This document shows, piece by piece, positions 16,381-26,362 of a DNA stretch of 64,000 bases. Source of the stretch: Marinobacter salinus (lineage in GTDB: Bacteria; Pseudomonadota; Gammaproteobacteria; Pseudomonadales; Oleiphilaceae). Position 1 is the stretch's first letter; each line of letters starts with the position of its first letter. The notes beneath the pieces were generated by a model that was not told where the DNA came from, did no database searches, and saw only the letters and a list, made by a program, of their open reading frames with translations. The DNA is taken from contig NZ_CP017715.1 of NCBI RefSeq assembly GCF_001854125.1, forward strand, positions 2,728,001 through 2,792,000, read 5' to 3'. A program made the translations under genes and the position numbers.

Positions 16381-18108
16381 ATGAGCGGACTGATCCCTCA
16401 ACGTTTCGTTGAAGACCTGCTTGATCGCGTCGATCTGGCAGAGCTGATCGGTTCACGCATAACACTCAAGAAAGCCGGCGCCAACTACAAGGCTTGCTGT
16501 CCGTTTCACGACGAAAAGACGCCATCTTTCAATGTGAGACCGGACAAGGGCTTTTATCACTGTTTTGGCTGCGGCGCCCATGGCGATGCCATCAGCTTCA
16601 TCCGGGAATTCGAAGGGCTGGGCTTCACCGAAGCAGTAGAGGAACTGGCAAGGCGGGCCGGCCTGGAGGTGCCCTACGACCGGGCAGCCAAACAGGAAAT
16701 GCAGCAGGCAAGAACACTGACGGATGCGCTGGATTTCGCCAACCGGTTTTATCAGTCAGCTCTGCGCAACCAACATGGCGCCTTCGCCCGGGATTATCTG
16801 GAGCAAAGGGGACTGGATGACACAATTATCCAGCAGTACCAGATTGGTTACGCTCCAGCGACCGGAACAGCACTGTTCGAGGCCGCCAGCAAGGATTTGC
16901 AGGGCCCGCTGCTTGAAACCGGAACGGTGTCAGACAAATACGGCCGCCCGAGAGACCTGTTCCGGAACCGGGTCATGTTCCCCATCCGCAACAGCCGGGG
17001 AAAAACGATTGCGTTTGGCGGACGCACGCTCGGGGACGACAAAGCCAAATACATCAACTCGCCGGAGTCTGATGTATTTCACAAGAGCCGAGAGATCTAT
17101 GGCCTATTTGAGGCCAAGCAGTCCCTGAAGCAGCTCGACAAGCTGCTCGTTGTAGAAGGTTACATGGACGTGATTGCCCTTGCCCAACACGGCATTCACT
17201 TCGCGGTCGCAACACTGGGCACAGCAACAAATCAGGACAGCCTGACAGCACTGCTGAAACAGGTCAGACACATCGTGTTCTGTTTTGACGGAGATCAGGC
17301 CGGCTTCAGAGCGGCAGACAGAGCAATGGACAATGCCCTGGAACTGATGGCTGACGGGCTGCACCTGCAGTTTCTGATGCTGCCACAGGGTGAAGACCCG
17401 GACACACTGGTTCGCAAGGAAGGCCCGGATGCGTTTCAGAAGCGGATTGACGGCGCCACACCACTGTCGAGATATCTGTTTGACCGGCAGAGCGAGGGTC
17501 TGGACCTGCAACTACCGGAAAATCGGGGCGAGCTGAGGGCGCGGGTCGAGCCACTGCTCAACAAAATGCCAAGGTGCACCCTCAGGGATGCAATGTGGCA
17601 TGAAATGCTGCGCTTGTGCGGCGGGCGGAACCAGTGGCAGAACCGCGACCAGCAAAAGCGAGGCAAATGGAGCGGCGAGCGCCGCGACCGGGTCAATGAA
17701 GAGCGCATTGATGTAAAGCTCAGCAAGGACAGCATCTTATGCCTGGCCCTGCTGGAAGCCCCTGACCTGGCAACCGAAGTGACAGAGCTTGCGAAAGGAT
17801 CACGTCAGTTCAGCCAGGCGCGAAACTTCGCCAGCTGGATTCTCGAACGGGAAGCTCGAGACAGGAAGACGCTGGTACGTTGCCTGGCACTGGATAACCA
17901 GGCCCGGGAGCAGTTCTACCACTTGTTCGACGGAATCGAGCATATCCCCGCGAGGGAGAGCACACTAGCCGCCGCCCGTGAATTGCTGAGCCCGAACGAA
18001 GAGGCTTCACGGCAACAACGGATGGCCGCACTGTTACGAAATCTTTCGAACCTCACGACCGAGGAACGAGAAGAGCTGAAAGCACTGAGTAGTGGCACTC
18101 AGGAATAA
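16381..18108 (+). CDS. dnaG: DNA primase
   Basis: This 575-residue primase has the CHC2 zinc-binding module at residues about 39-65 (CCPFHDEKTPSF, then FYHCFGCGAHGD). The TOPRIM core follows with VVEGYMDVIAL and CFDGDQAG supplying the catalytic acidic residues. A diverged C-terminal DnaB-binding domain ends it. It makes the RNA primers for replication. The length is normal (E. coli 581). A heat-shock-type promoter for rpoD begins just after its stop. Confidence 0.97.
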   Translation: MSGLIPQRFVEDLLDRVDLAELIGSRITLKKAGANYKACCPFHDEKTPSFNVRPDKGFYHCFGCGAHGDAISFIREFEGLGFTEAVEELARRAGLEVPYDRAAKQEMQQARTLTDALDFANRFYQSALRNQHGAFARDYLEQRGLDDTIIQQYQIGYAPATGTALFEAASKDLQGPLLETGTVSDKYGRPRDLFRNRVMFPIRNSRGKTIAFGGRTLGDDKAKYINSPESDVFHKSREIYGLFEAKQSLKQLDKLLVVEGYMDVIALAQHGIHFAVATLGTATNQDSLTALLKQVRHIVFCFDGDQAGFRAADRAMDNALELMADGLHLQFLMLPQGEDPDTLVRKEGPDAFQKRIDGATPLSRYLFDRQSEGLDLQLPENRGELRARVEPLLNKMPRCTLRDAMWHEMLRLCGGRNQWQNRDQQKRGKWSGERRDRVNEERIDVKLSKDSILCLALLEAPDLATEVTELAKGSRQFSQARNFASWILEREARDRKTLVRCLALDNQAREQFYHLFDGIEHIPARESTLAAARELLSPNEEASRQQRMAALLRNLSNLTTEEREELKALSSGTQE

Positions 18109-18113
18109 CAGCA

Positions 18114-18142
18114 CTTGAAACTTGACGCACTGATCACCATCT
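18114..18142 (+). promoter_or_regulatory. Heat-shock (sigma-32-type) promoter candidate before rpoD
   Basis: CTTGAAA at 18114-18120, a 14-base spacer, then CACCATCT at 18135-18142. The sigma-32 consensus is CTTGAAA, 11-16 bases, CCCCATNT. The only -10 mismatch is one C to A. E. coli rpoD also has a heat-shock promoter in this general place. A separate TATAAT occurs at 18176-18181 without a good -35 element. Confidence 0.6.
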
Positions 18143-18228
18143 AATCATTCGGTGGCAGAGCAACCGAGCGACAGCTATAATGGCTGTTTAACTTTTTTCC
18201 TTTTTAGAAGCGAGTTCACAGGGTGTCT

Positions 18229-20070
18229 ATGTCAGGCAATTCGCAGAAATCCCGTTTGAAAGACCTCATTGCACGAGGCAAAGAACAAGGTTACCTGACT
18301 TACGCCGAGGTAAACGATCACCTCCCGGAAGACATCGCCGACCCGGATCAGGTCGAAGACATCATTCGAATGATCAACGACATGGGCATCCAGGTATCTG
18401 AAGTTGCGCCGGATGCAGACACACTCCTGATGACGGATGGTGACTCCACTGCAGATGAAGCCGCCGCCGCAGAGGCTGCCGCAGCGCTTGCAGCCGTTGA
18501 GTCTGACGCAGGGCGCACCACCGACCCCGTGCGCATGTACATGCGCGAAATGGGTACCGTGGAACTGCTGACCCGCGAAGGCGAAATCGTGATTGCCAAA
18601 CGCATCGAGGAAGGTATCCGCGATGTCATGGCGGCTGTCGCTCATTTCCCGGGAACCGCTGGGACCGTAGCTCAGGCTTACGACCGGATCATCGAAAACG
18701 AAGGTCGCATCAGCGATATCGTGACCGGCTTCCTGGACCCGGACGATGCCGAGCCGTTTATGGGCGAGGAAACGCCTAAGGAGAGCTCCAGCAGCTCAGA
18801 CTCGGACGACGATGACGACTCCGAAGAGGAAGAAACCGAGAGCGGCCCGGATCCCGAAGAGACTCGTCTCCGATTCGAGCTTCTGAGGGAAAAGCTGGAT
18901 GCCGCCAATGAGGCGCTGAGTAAGTATGGCCGCTCTGACAAGAGAACCCAGGTTGCACTGAACGAACTGGGCCAGGTCTTCGCTCCGTTCAAACTGGCCA
19001 ACAAAGCCTTCGATGAACTGGTCAACGTGGTGCGATCCACCAACGACGCAGTGCGGGAGAATGAACGCTCCATCATGCGCATCTGCATCCGTGACTGCAA
19101 AATGCCGCGCAAGGAATTCATCAAGTCTTTCCCTGGCAACGAAGTGAACCTGGACTGGTCCGACAAGATTGCCAAAAGCAAAAAGCCTTATGCTGCAGCT
19201 ATCTCCGAGCGTCTGGATGAAATCGTTCGCCTGCAGAAGCGGATTCAGAACGTTCAGAATGAAGTGGATTTGGACGTCGCTGACATCAAGGAAATCAACC
19301 GCCGGGTGTCCATCGGCGAAGCCAAGGCCCGCCGCGCCAAGAAAGAAATGGTCGAGGCCAACCTGCGCCTGGTTATTTCTATCGCCAAGAAATACACCAA
19401 TCGCGGACTCCAGTTCCTGGACCTTATCCAGGAAGGCAACATCGGTCTGATGAAGGCCGTCGACAAGTTTGAATACCGTCGCGGCTATAAGTTCTCAACC
19501 TATGCCACCTGGTGGATTCGTCAGGCCATTACGCGCTCAATCGCGGACCAGGCCAGAACGATCCGTATTCCGGTACACATGATTGAAACCATCAACAAGC
19601 TCAACCGGATCTCCCGACAGATGCTGCAGGAGATGGGCCGCGAGCCTACCCCGGAAGAGCTGGGTGAGCGGATGGAAATGCCGGAGGACAAAATCCGGAA
19701 AGTCCTGAAGATCGCCAAAGAGCCGATTTCCATGGAAACTCCGATCGGTGACGACGAAGACAGCCATTTGGGTGATTTCATCGAAGACATCCAGGCGCTG
19801 TCCCCTGTGGACTCAGCAACCGCCGAAGGCCTCCGCGAATCCACCCGCACCGTGCTGGCGGGCCTGACCGCCCGGGAGTCCAAGGTGTTGCGCATGCGTT
19901 TCGGTATTGAAATGAATACCGATCACACCCTGGAAGAAGTCGGGAAGCAATTCGACGTCACCCGGGAGCGTATTCGCCAGATCGAAGCCAAGGCTCTGCG
20001 CAAGCTGCGCCACCCATCCCGCTCCGATCACCTGCGCGGCTTCATTGACGACCAGGGCAATCAGAGTTAA
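18229..20070 (+). CDS. rpoD: RNA polymerase sigma factor RpoD (sigma-70)
   Basis: This primary sigma factor is about 613 residues. Region 1.1 ([28 protein letters not shown]) comes first, then region 1.2 ([21 protein letters not shown]), an acidic nonconserved region around residues 185-210 ([18 protein letters not shown]), region 2 ([19 protein letters not shown]), region 3 and the region 4 helix-turn-helix ([20 protein letters not shown]). I start at MSGNSQKSR as in Pseudomonas; a GTG two codons earlier is possible. It is the last gene of the rpsU-dnaG-rpoD operon. Confidence 0.97.
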   Translation: MSGNSQKSRLKDLIARGKEQGYLTYAEVNDHLPEDIADPDQVEDIIRMINDMGIQVSEVAPDADTLLMTDGDSTADEAAAAEAAAALAAVESDAGRTTDPVRMYMREMGTVELLTREGEIVIAKRIEEGIRDVMAAVAHFPGTAGTVAQAYDRIIENEGRISDIVTGFLDPDDAEPFMGEETPKESSSSSDSDDDDDSEEEETESGPDPEETRLRFELLREKLDAANEALSKYGRSDKRTQVALNELGQVFAPFKLANKAFDELVNVVRSTNDAVRENERSIMRICIRDCKMPRKEFIKSFPGNEVNLDWSDKIAKSKKPYAAAISERLDEIVRLQKRIQNVQNEVDLDVADIKEINRRVSIGEAKARRAKKEMVEANLRLVISIAKKYTNRGLQFLDLIQEGNIGLMKAVDKFEYRRGYKFSTYATWWIRQAITRSIADQARTIRIPVHMIETINKLNRISRQMLQEMGREPTPEELGERMEMPEDKIRKVLKIAKEPISMETPIGDDEDSHLGDFIEDIQALSPVDSATAEGLRESTRTVLAGLTARESKVLRMRFGIEMNTDHTLEEVGKQFDVTRERIRQIEAKALRKLRHPSRSDHLRGFIDDQGNQS

Positions 20071-20085
20071 TTCCGCCAAACAGTA

Positions 20086-20121
20086 GCGGGCGCCACACCT
20101 CGCCGGTATAATGGCGCCCGC
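20086..20121 (+). terminator. Perfect 10-bp hairpin after rpoD, overlapping a TATAAT
   Basis: GCGGGCGCCA at 20086-20095 is the exact complement of TGGCGCCCGC at 20112-20121, followed by a weakly T-rich stretch. It probably ends the rpoD transcript. The hairpin loop and first arm base contain TATAAT (20107-20112), which could be the -10 element of the tRNA gene 57 bases downstream. Confidence 0.55.
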
Positions 20122-20168
20122 TTCGTTTCCCCATCCGGAAACACCTCTCAAAACAGCACATGCTGCAC

Positions 20169-20245
<77 letters not shown>

Positions 20246-20275
20246 TATTTCAATTACTTGAGTGGCGTAGTCTCG

Positions 20276-20352
20276 CTATCGGAAGAGACCTTTGGTTAGG
20301 ATCTGCAGAGTACTACCAGTCGCAATTGAGGAACTCCTGTTGGGCCCATCCA
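20276..20352 (+). pseudogene. Decayed second copy of the tRNA-Ile2 gene
   Basis: About 30 bases after the intact tRNA, a stretch of the same size keeps TTGGTTAG (20292-20299, D-loop), GTCGC, then CTCCTGTTGGGCCCATCCA at the 3' end. The flank TATTTC that follows the intact tRNA recurs here as well. The anticodon arm and acceptor 5' strand are lost, so no cloverleaf forms. It may be a decayed tandem duplicate, or an attachment-site scar left at a tRNA 3' end. Confidence 0.6.
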
Positions 20353-20440
20353 CTATTTCTATTGACGAAAGTCCTTGGCAGCTAGCGCTCTAGGGTGCGT
20401 ATAAACGATTTACGCTCGCCCACACTGAACCGCCCAATAA

Positions 20441-20467
20441 AAAGCCCCGGTAATTCCGGGGCTTTTT
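20441..20467. terminator. Bidirectional terminator between the tRNA region and the PEP-CTERM gene
   Basis: AAAGCCCCGG and CCGGGGCTTTTT form a tight stem around TAATT. T-runs exist on both strands, so it can end the tRNA transcript and the convergent PEP-CTERM gene. Confidence 0.9.
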
Positions 20468-20486
20468 GTTTTTCTGTAAGTCAGTG

Positions 20487-21044
20487 TTAAGACTTCAAGA
20501 ATCTACGCCTCAATCCCATCAAAAACAGACCGGTTCCCAAGAGCGCCATTGTCGCAGGTTCGGGCACATCGAACGTGCCACCGATCGGTGCAACATGGCT
20601 GATCGTGTATTCATCAGAAGGCAGGTTAAAACCCTGAGCGATCCCTATGGTGTCGATCACAGCCCAGTCCAAAGAATCTTTGTTTTCAAAAAGCCCGTAC
20701 CATGTTGAATTCTTGATAAGGAAGTACTGGGTAGGGCTCGACAGCGCAAATCCGATCTTGGTCGTATCACCAGTAACAAAACCATAGGATTGAGTTTCGG
20801 TCTTGGTGCCATAGGTTGTGGAGCTTTCACCCAGGCTGCTCAACACGTTATTAATCCAGCACAGCTCGGCGGTAGGATTGCCGCCAGTCCCACAGGAACC
20901 CGTCGGGTTTTGGTTCAAATCGCTGGTTTCTCCCAGTAGGGTATCAACTCCCCCTACTTCAACTCCACCTATAACCAAAGCCGAGGCCGAACCAACCCAG
21001 GAAATCGTTGCTGCTAAAACAACCGTTTTCAAAAAACCACTCAT
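20487..21044 (-). CDS. PEP-CTERM sorting domain protein
   Basis: This 185-residue exported protein has an N-terminal signal peptide (MSGFLKTVVLAATISWVGSA). The central domain is unrecognised and low in Lys/Arg. The C-terminal sorting tag has VPEPATMAL, a hydrophobic helix and a final RRRFLKS. Such proteins are processed by exosortase (XrtA/EpsH) in bacteria that make exopolysaccharide and biofilm; no exosortase is in this window. Paired cysteines in SCGTGG and ELCWINN may form a disulfide. A clear ribosome site AGGGAGATAAGGAC precedes the ATG. Function is unknown. Confidence 0.85.
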   Translation of the reverse strand: MSGFLKTVVLAATISWVGSASALVIGGVEVGGVDTLLGETSDLNQNPTGSCGTGGNPTAELCWINNVLSSLGESSTTYGTKTETQSYGFVTGDTTKIGFALSSPTQYFLIKNSTWYGLFENKDSLDWAVIDTIGIAQGFNLPSDEYTISHVAPIGGTFDVPEPATMALLGTGLFLMGLRRRFLKS

Positions 21045-21060
21045 GTCCTTATCTCCCTAA

Positions 21061-21552
21061 TCGGGACCATTAGATCCGACTACTTCAAGTTTTGCCCAAG
21101 TTCGCAATTGAGGCGAATAATCCCACCTACTGTGCGAATTAAAGCACAGGCCGCGCCAACAACTTTCAACACAGTAAATTCAGTAAGATAGGAGCGATCC
21201 CGGCAATGCTCATCTGGAGCGATGTAAAGTTTTCCGACAAGCTGTAACCATCACGTGACTACCGCACACCGTGAATAACCCCAGAAAGCACAGGTAGAAC
21301 GAAACAGCCCGGTTGTGTCCAAAGGTTTTACACAACCTACACAAAATCTACCCTTTAATATCAAGTCCTCCGGGCATCTCTTAGGCTGCCATCGGTGCAC
21401 ACATGGTTGTACCGACATCCATTCCTGTCAAAAAAGCCAAAGTCTCTGAGAAGCAAGCCACATACACCCAGTACCGAACAACCGTATCCGTCGTGTTTTC
21501 CAGGTCGAATCACGGTCCGAGTATAAAAACAATGAAATGATGGAGTGTATCA
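21061..21552. other. 492-base non-coding gap
   Basis: No convincing ORF, tRNA or terminator was seen here. It should hold the promoter of the PEP-CTERM gene (minus strand) and of the broken fadL-like gene (plus strand). It is more AT-rich than its surroundings, as expected next to decaying genes. Confidence 0.5.
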
Positions 21553-22186
21553 ATGCCTTCCACCTCCCGATTTGCGGTACGGGCGATGTCCCTAGCATTT
21601 GCTGCAGTGACCGCCAGTCTTTCCATGCCAGCCGCTGCCAGCATGGGCAATATTGGCACTACCTATGGGGTCATGCCTGTGGACGTAGCCACTGCACAAT
21701 CACTCTCGATGTTTAATGATCAGGTGTCGGCGACCTACTACAACCCGGCGTACCTGACCTCTGTCCGGAAAACGATTGTTTCCTGAACGGGTGGGAAAAC
21801 GGCCGTGACTTACCGAACCAAATCATCGGCCTCTACCACTATTGATTCCAACATTATCGTCACCCAGACCATTCCAGACCCCGGTTTGAGTTTGGCGGTT
21901 TCCACCATCGACTCCTTCCAGCCCGAAACCCTCGTGGTTGCTGCCCAGTATAGGGGGCAAGGCTGGCGCGTTGGGGGCAGCATCGAACAGCAGAACTGGT
22001 CCGAACTGGAAGACGAGTTCGCCAGCGATACCATCAAGGACCAGCAGTCTACCGCCAGCGGTAGTCGTATCCAGTTCGATGACATTCTGGTTCCGCGGCT
22101 TGGTGCGGAATATGAACTGAACAGGAACTTCGCAGTCCGCACCGGTCTCGCCTCCGAGGAATCGCCCCTCAAGTCCACACGCAGAC
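21553..22186 (+). pseudogene. Broken OmpP1/FadL-family outer membrane transporter
   Basis: The first 70 codons encode a signal peptide (ending MPAAASMG) and a FadL-like start (QLSATYYNPAYL-type: DQVSATYYNPAYL). The reading then jumps to DCFLNGWE, hits a stop (TGA 21784-21786) and continues in another frame as a typical FadL C-terminal region (TYRTKSSAST, then RIQFDDILVPRLGAEYEL, NFAVRTGLASEESPL). FadL proteins are about 420 residues; here roughly half of the middle and the last strands are missing. It is non-functional. Intact relatives move long-chain fatty acids or hydrophobic compounds across the outer membrane. Confidence 0.82.
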
Positions 22187-23891
22187 GTGGTCATCCGTTT
22201 TTCCCACGTCGTAACAGACGAGGAAACAGACCTCCAGAACAAGATTCTGTTCACCGATGCCAGCAATCCCGTTTCCTTTACAGTGACCAGAATTGATGGA
22301 GGCCGCAGTCTGGAGTTGACGCCCGAGAGATTTTCACGCCCAATGCGTCTGGCGCAGACGGCATCCAGTTCTCAGTATGGGCGGGAGTCACTGGTATTGC
22401 CGGCCTCGATAACCTCGACAGCGAACTCTCCGTCGTACGACTGACCCCGTCACCGGATGGTCGGTTCAAGCCGATGGATTTCTCAACTTTCCGGCTCGAG
22501 CTATCCCAGCCCATTCATCCCGACTGGCAAACCATGGGTGACCAGATCTCACTTGAAAACAGCGCCGGGGAACCGGTACCCAAATCCACTCTGGTGGATG
22601 GTCGCAAAATCACCATTGATCCCTGTACGGTTGAAACCAGGGAGCTTTGCGGCACCAAAGATGACACCCTGACCCCGGGGAAACCTATACGCTTCGGATT
22701 CAGGGATTACCCAGCCTGACCTCTCCGGGGACCACCCTTGATTTCTCCCGTGAGTTTACTCCTCGCGAGACCAGCCCAACCGGTGTTCTGTACCAGGAAG
22801 TGGTCAATTCCGGCCTGCTCGCTGGCCCTGCTGTCGAGGATGCCCGCAGATCCCTACTCAATGGCCAGATCATCAATGGAGTCACCCTCAACTCGGTACT
22901 TCAGGGTGTCGCCGGTCCGTCGCAGCAAACCGGCAGCCTGTTCGCCGAACTGGCCTATGCGCCCTCCTTTGCCGCCGATGAACCTCTGCCCTTGCGCATC
23001 CCCAGAGGCAGCATGCTGTCAGACGCCACCGGTTACCTTAGCCCCAACCCATATACCGATGACCCCAGTGCCCCACGGCAGGTGACTCTGTTCATGGATG
23101 TGTCCATGAATACCGAAGAGGCGCAGCCCAATGCGGGCCTCTCTCAAGACCTGTTGGGGGTGGAGCTTACCGGTATCGCGATCGTGGATAATGGCGTGCT
23201 GACCATTGATGCTATTGGCGTTGTTGAGCCGGAACTTCTTGGCCAGGAATACACCCACTCCACCATTGCTTTCCGGATTGAAGCTGCAACAGACGCTGAC
23301 TCTGTGCTGCATGCTGCCGAACTCTGGATGCCCGGCTCTCCAGATGCCATGACGGGGCCTGCGGTGGATCACGATACGGGCAGAATAGGCGTAGGCGTGC
23401 TCCTCTACCCGGCCCTGCTCGCAACCACCTCCGCAGACGTTTACCTCCAGATCCCGCTGCTGGGACAACAGAAGTCCATCACGAAGCCGCAGATTCTCCG
23501 GATGCGCTATGCCAAGGATGATCCAGATTGCACCAGCAACTGCTCCAGAAGCAGTCTGATTCCCGGAATTATTGTTGAGCACGACAACGGTAACCCCGTG
23601 TTTAAAACCAAAGTAGACCTGTTTCTTGACGCACCGAATCTTTAAGCGCCCCTTGGTGCAAGCCACAACCTCTACAGTTACCCTTTCACTCTGGACCTCG
23701 AAGGCCGTGTGACATTCTTTGATGACGGGCGTATGCAGGTCGAACAGCGAAACCTCAACATCCCGGAAATCAACGTCAGGGCCGTTGCCCTGGGCGTCTT
23801 TGCCATCGATATTCCCCTGATTATTCCCCAGCAGGGCGCTTACCTGAACTTCATCTCTAACCCTGTAAAGGAGATTCCCTCAGAGCAATAA
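22187..23891 (+). pseudogene. Broken Ig-like (SbsA/Big_5-type) surface protein
   Basis: Joined directly to the fadL remnant is a coding stretch that needs at least two frameshifts (near 22322 and 22705) and a stop (TAA 23643-23645) to be read through. It includes VVIRFSHVVTDEET and ILFTDASNPVSFTV, the pattern of bacterial Ig-like domains, then a long unrecognised region with a CTVETRELC pair and FAADEPLPLRIPRG. It reads on to a natural stop at 23889-23891. No N-terminus or signal peptide is present, so the 5' end was lost in the same deletion. It may once have been a secreted or lipoprotein partner of the FadL-like protein. Confidence 0.72.
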
Positions 23892-23912
23892 ACCAGGACT
23901 TTCTCCAATTCA

Positions 23913-23940
23913 GGCCAGTCCCAACGGGCTGGCCCTATTT
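23913..23940 (+). terminator. Terminator-like hairpin after the Ig-like pseudogene
   Basis: GGCCAG at 23913-23918 pairs with CTGGCC at 23929-23934, followed by CTATTTT. It is a leftover of the transcription unit whose genes have decayed. Confidence 0.6.
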
Positions 23941-24047
23941 TACCGGGGACGGCACCCGTGATTTTTCCCATCCCGTTTTTTTCCTGCTAATCTGGTTGCA
24001 CAATGAAACCGATGAACCCAAGCAATAGCCCCCCAGAGAGACCCGCC

Positions 24048-26342
24048 ATGGAAAACGGCATTCATTACCGCACCTGTCATCTTTGCGAAGCCATGTGCGG
24101 CGTCGCCATAGAGATGAAAGACGGACACATTGCGTCCATCAAGGGTGACGCGGATGATCCGTTAAGCCATGGGCATATCTGCCCCAAGGCGGTGGCACTG
24201 CAAGACCTCCACGAAGACCCGGAACGGCTCAGGAAGCCCGTTCGTCGAACCCGCAACGGATGGCAGGAAATGGAGTGGAACGATGCCTTTGAGCTGGTTG
24301 CACGGAGGCTGCATCAGACTCGCGAGGACTTCGGCCGCAACAGTATTGGCGTCTACCTGGGCAATCCCAATGTCCATAACCACGGTTCACTGGTCGCTAC
24401 CATGCCGTTTCTAAGAGCCCTAGGCAGCCAAAACCGGTTCTCAGCCACCTCCAATGACCAACTACCGCACATGCTGGCAAGCCTGGAGATGTTCGGGCAT
24501 CAGATCCTGTTCCCGATTCCTGACATCGACAACACCGACCTCTTTATCTGTATCGGTGCCAATCCGATGGCATCCAACGGCAGCCTCATGACCGTTCCCG
24601 ACTTTCGCGGCCGCATCAAGGGCCTCAAAAGCCGCGGTGGACAACTGGTTGTGGTGGATCCGCGCCGCACAGAAACCGGAAAACTCGCCGAAGAATTCCA
24701 TTTTATCCGGCCCGGCACCGATGCACTATTGCTGATGGCCATGGTACATACCCTCTTCGCAGAGGATCTGATTGACCTCGGCCCAGCGGAACGTCTGGCC
24801 AAAGATGCAGATCTGCTGCGACTGGCTTCTCTGAGATTTTCACCGGAGGCCGTCAGCCAGCACACCGGCATTGCGGCTGAAGACGTCCGCGCGCTGGCCC
24901 GAAAGCTGGCAAATACCCGCAAGGCGGCCCTTTACACGCGTATGGGCACTAGCACCCAGGCTTTTGGTGGCATCGCAACCTGGTTAGCCTATTGCCTGAA
25001 CATTCTTACCGGCAAACTGGATATGCCCGGGGGACTGCTGTTTACCCAGCCCGCTATTGACCTGGTGGCGCTGGGGGCCATCTCTGGCCAGAGCGGCCAT
25101 TTTGGCAAGCGCCACAGCCGGGTCAGGGGGTTGCCCGAGTTCGCCGGCGAGTACCCTGCCAGTACCATGGCCGATGAAATCCTGACACCGGGAGAAGGCC
25201 AGATCCGCGCCTTTGTGACCGTGGCAGGCAACCCAGTGCTTTCGAGCCCCAATGGACGACGCCTTGACGAGGCCTTCAGCAGCCTCGATTTCATGGTATC
25301 CGTGGACTATTACCTCAACGAAACCACCCGCCATGCAGACGTGATACTGCCGCCAACAGCAGCGCTTGAGCGCAGTCACTATGACCTGATCTTCAGCATG
25401 TTCGCCGTACGCAACGTTGCCAAGTACAGTGACGCGCTGTTCGACGCCGGACCCGATACCCGCCACGACTGGGAAATACTGCTGGAGCTTGCCCACAGAC
25501 TCGAAAAACAACGTAAGGGCGGCCGATTGCCTATCCGATCCGAGCTTGGCTGGCAAGCCTTCAAACAGGTCGGCCCTGACCCGATCCTGGACATTCTCCT
25601 CAGGACAGGCCCCTATGGTGCCGATGTTGGCCGGATTCGGGGGCTGACTCAGCCGGCCATCGACCTGGTCATGGACATTCTGCCCGATGGTCACCCGCTT
25701 AAGGGTATGGCAAAACTGAGCCCATTGAACCGGCGTTGGCAGGGGCTCCCGAAAGGGTTGTCCCTGCCCGCACTCAGGGACAACCCAAATGGAGTGGACC
25801 TCGGCCCCCTGCAACCGTCGCTGCCTGAACGTCTTTTCACCCGGGACAGCAAGATCAATCTGGCACCCCGATGCTACCTGCGGGACCTGGACCGCCTGCA
25901 TGAGCAGCTCGAACAACCGGTTAAAGATGACTTGCTTCTTATTGGGAGGCGGCATGTTCGCAGTAACAATTCCTGGATGCATAACAGCCAACGCCTGGTC
26001 AAAGGCAAGGGCCGATGCACACTGATGATCCATCCCCGGGATGCCAGCAGACTGGGCTTGCAGGCGAGCGATTCTGCCCGGATAAGTGCACAGGACAGAA
26101 AGATAATACTGCCGGTGGAGATAACAGAAGACCTGATGCCTGGTGTCGTATCGATACCTCACGGCTGGGGGCATGACCGCCCGGGAACGGGTCAGTCGAT
26201 TGCCGCAGCTCATGCCGGAGCCAGTATCAATGATATCCTGAGCGACGAGCAGATTGATCCGTTGGTGGGCACGTCCGTATTGAATGGCCAGTCCGTTACT
26301 GTCAAAGTCTGGCGCCCGGAGCGACAACGTAAACGGGCCTGA
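24048..26342 (+). CDS. Molybdopterin oxidoreductase, formate dehydrogenase-like, with one [4Fe-4S] cluster
   Basis: This 764-residue protein has an N-terminal cluster motif (TCHLCEAMCG, then GHICPKA), molybdopterin-binding stretches (GANPMASNGSL, VVVDPRRTETGKLAEEFHFIRPGTDALLL) and a C-terminal MGD-binding domain (RRHVRSNNSWMHNSQRLVKG, then SIPHGWGHDR). This is the DMSO-reductase superfamily. It has no small subunit or membrane anchor beside it. The residue at the Mo-ligand position is not clearly identifiable, and the substrate is unknown. An ATG 15 codons earlier is open; I prefer MENGIHYRTC because an AGAG site precedes it. Confidence 0.85.
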   Translation: MENGIHYRTCHLCEAMCGVAIEMKDGHIASIKGDADDPLSHGHICPKAVALQDLHEDPERLRKPVRRTRNGWQEMEWNDAFELVARRLHQTREDFGRNSIGVYLGNPNVHNHGSLVATMPFLRALGSQNRFSATSNDQLPHMLASLEMFGHQILFPIPDIDNTDLFICIGANPMASNGSLMTVPDFRGRIKGLKSRGGQLVVVDPRRTETGKLAEEFHFIRPGTDALLLMAMVHTLFAEDLIDLGPAERLAKDADLLRLASLRFSPEAVSQHTGIAAEDVRALARKLANTRKAALYTRMGTSTQAFGGIATWLAYCLNILTGKLDMPGGLLFTQPAIDLVALGAISGQSGHFGKRHSRVRGLPEFAGEYPASTMADEILTPGEGQIRAFVTVAGNPVLSSPNGRRLDEAFSSLDFMVSVDYYLNETTRHADVILPPTAALERSHYDLIFSMFAVRNVAKYSDALFDAGPDTRHDWEILLELAHRLEKQRKGGRLPIRSELGWQAFKQVGPDPILDILLRTGPYGADVGRIRGLTQPAIDLVMDILPDGHPLKGMAKLSPLNRRWQGLPKGLSLPALRDNPNGVDLGPLQPSLPERLFTRDSKINLAPRCYLRDLDRLHEQLEQPVKDDLLLIGRRHVRSNNSWMHNSQRLVKGKGRCTLMIHPRDASRLGLQASDSARISAQDRKIILPVEITEDLMPGVVSIPHGWGHDRPGTGQSIAAAHAGASINDILSDEQIDPLVGTSVLNGQSVTVKVWRPERQRKRA

Positions 26343-26362
26343 CCTAAAGCGAGGAGAACACA

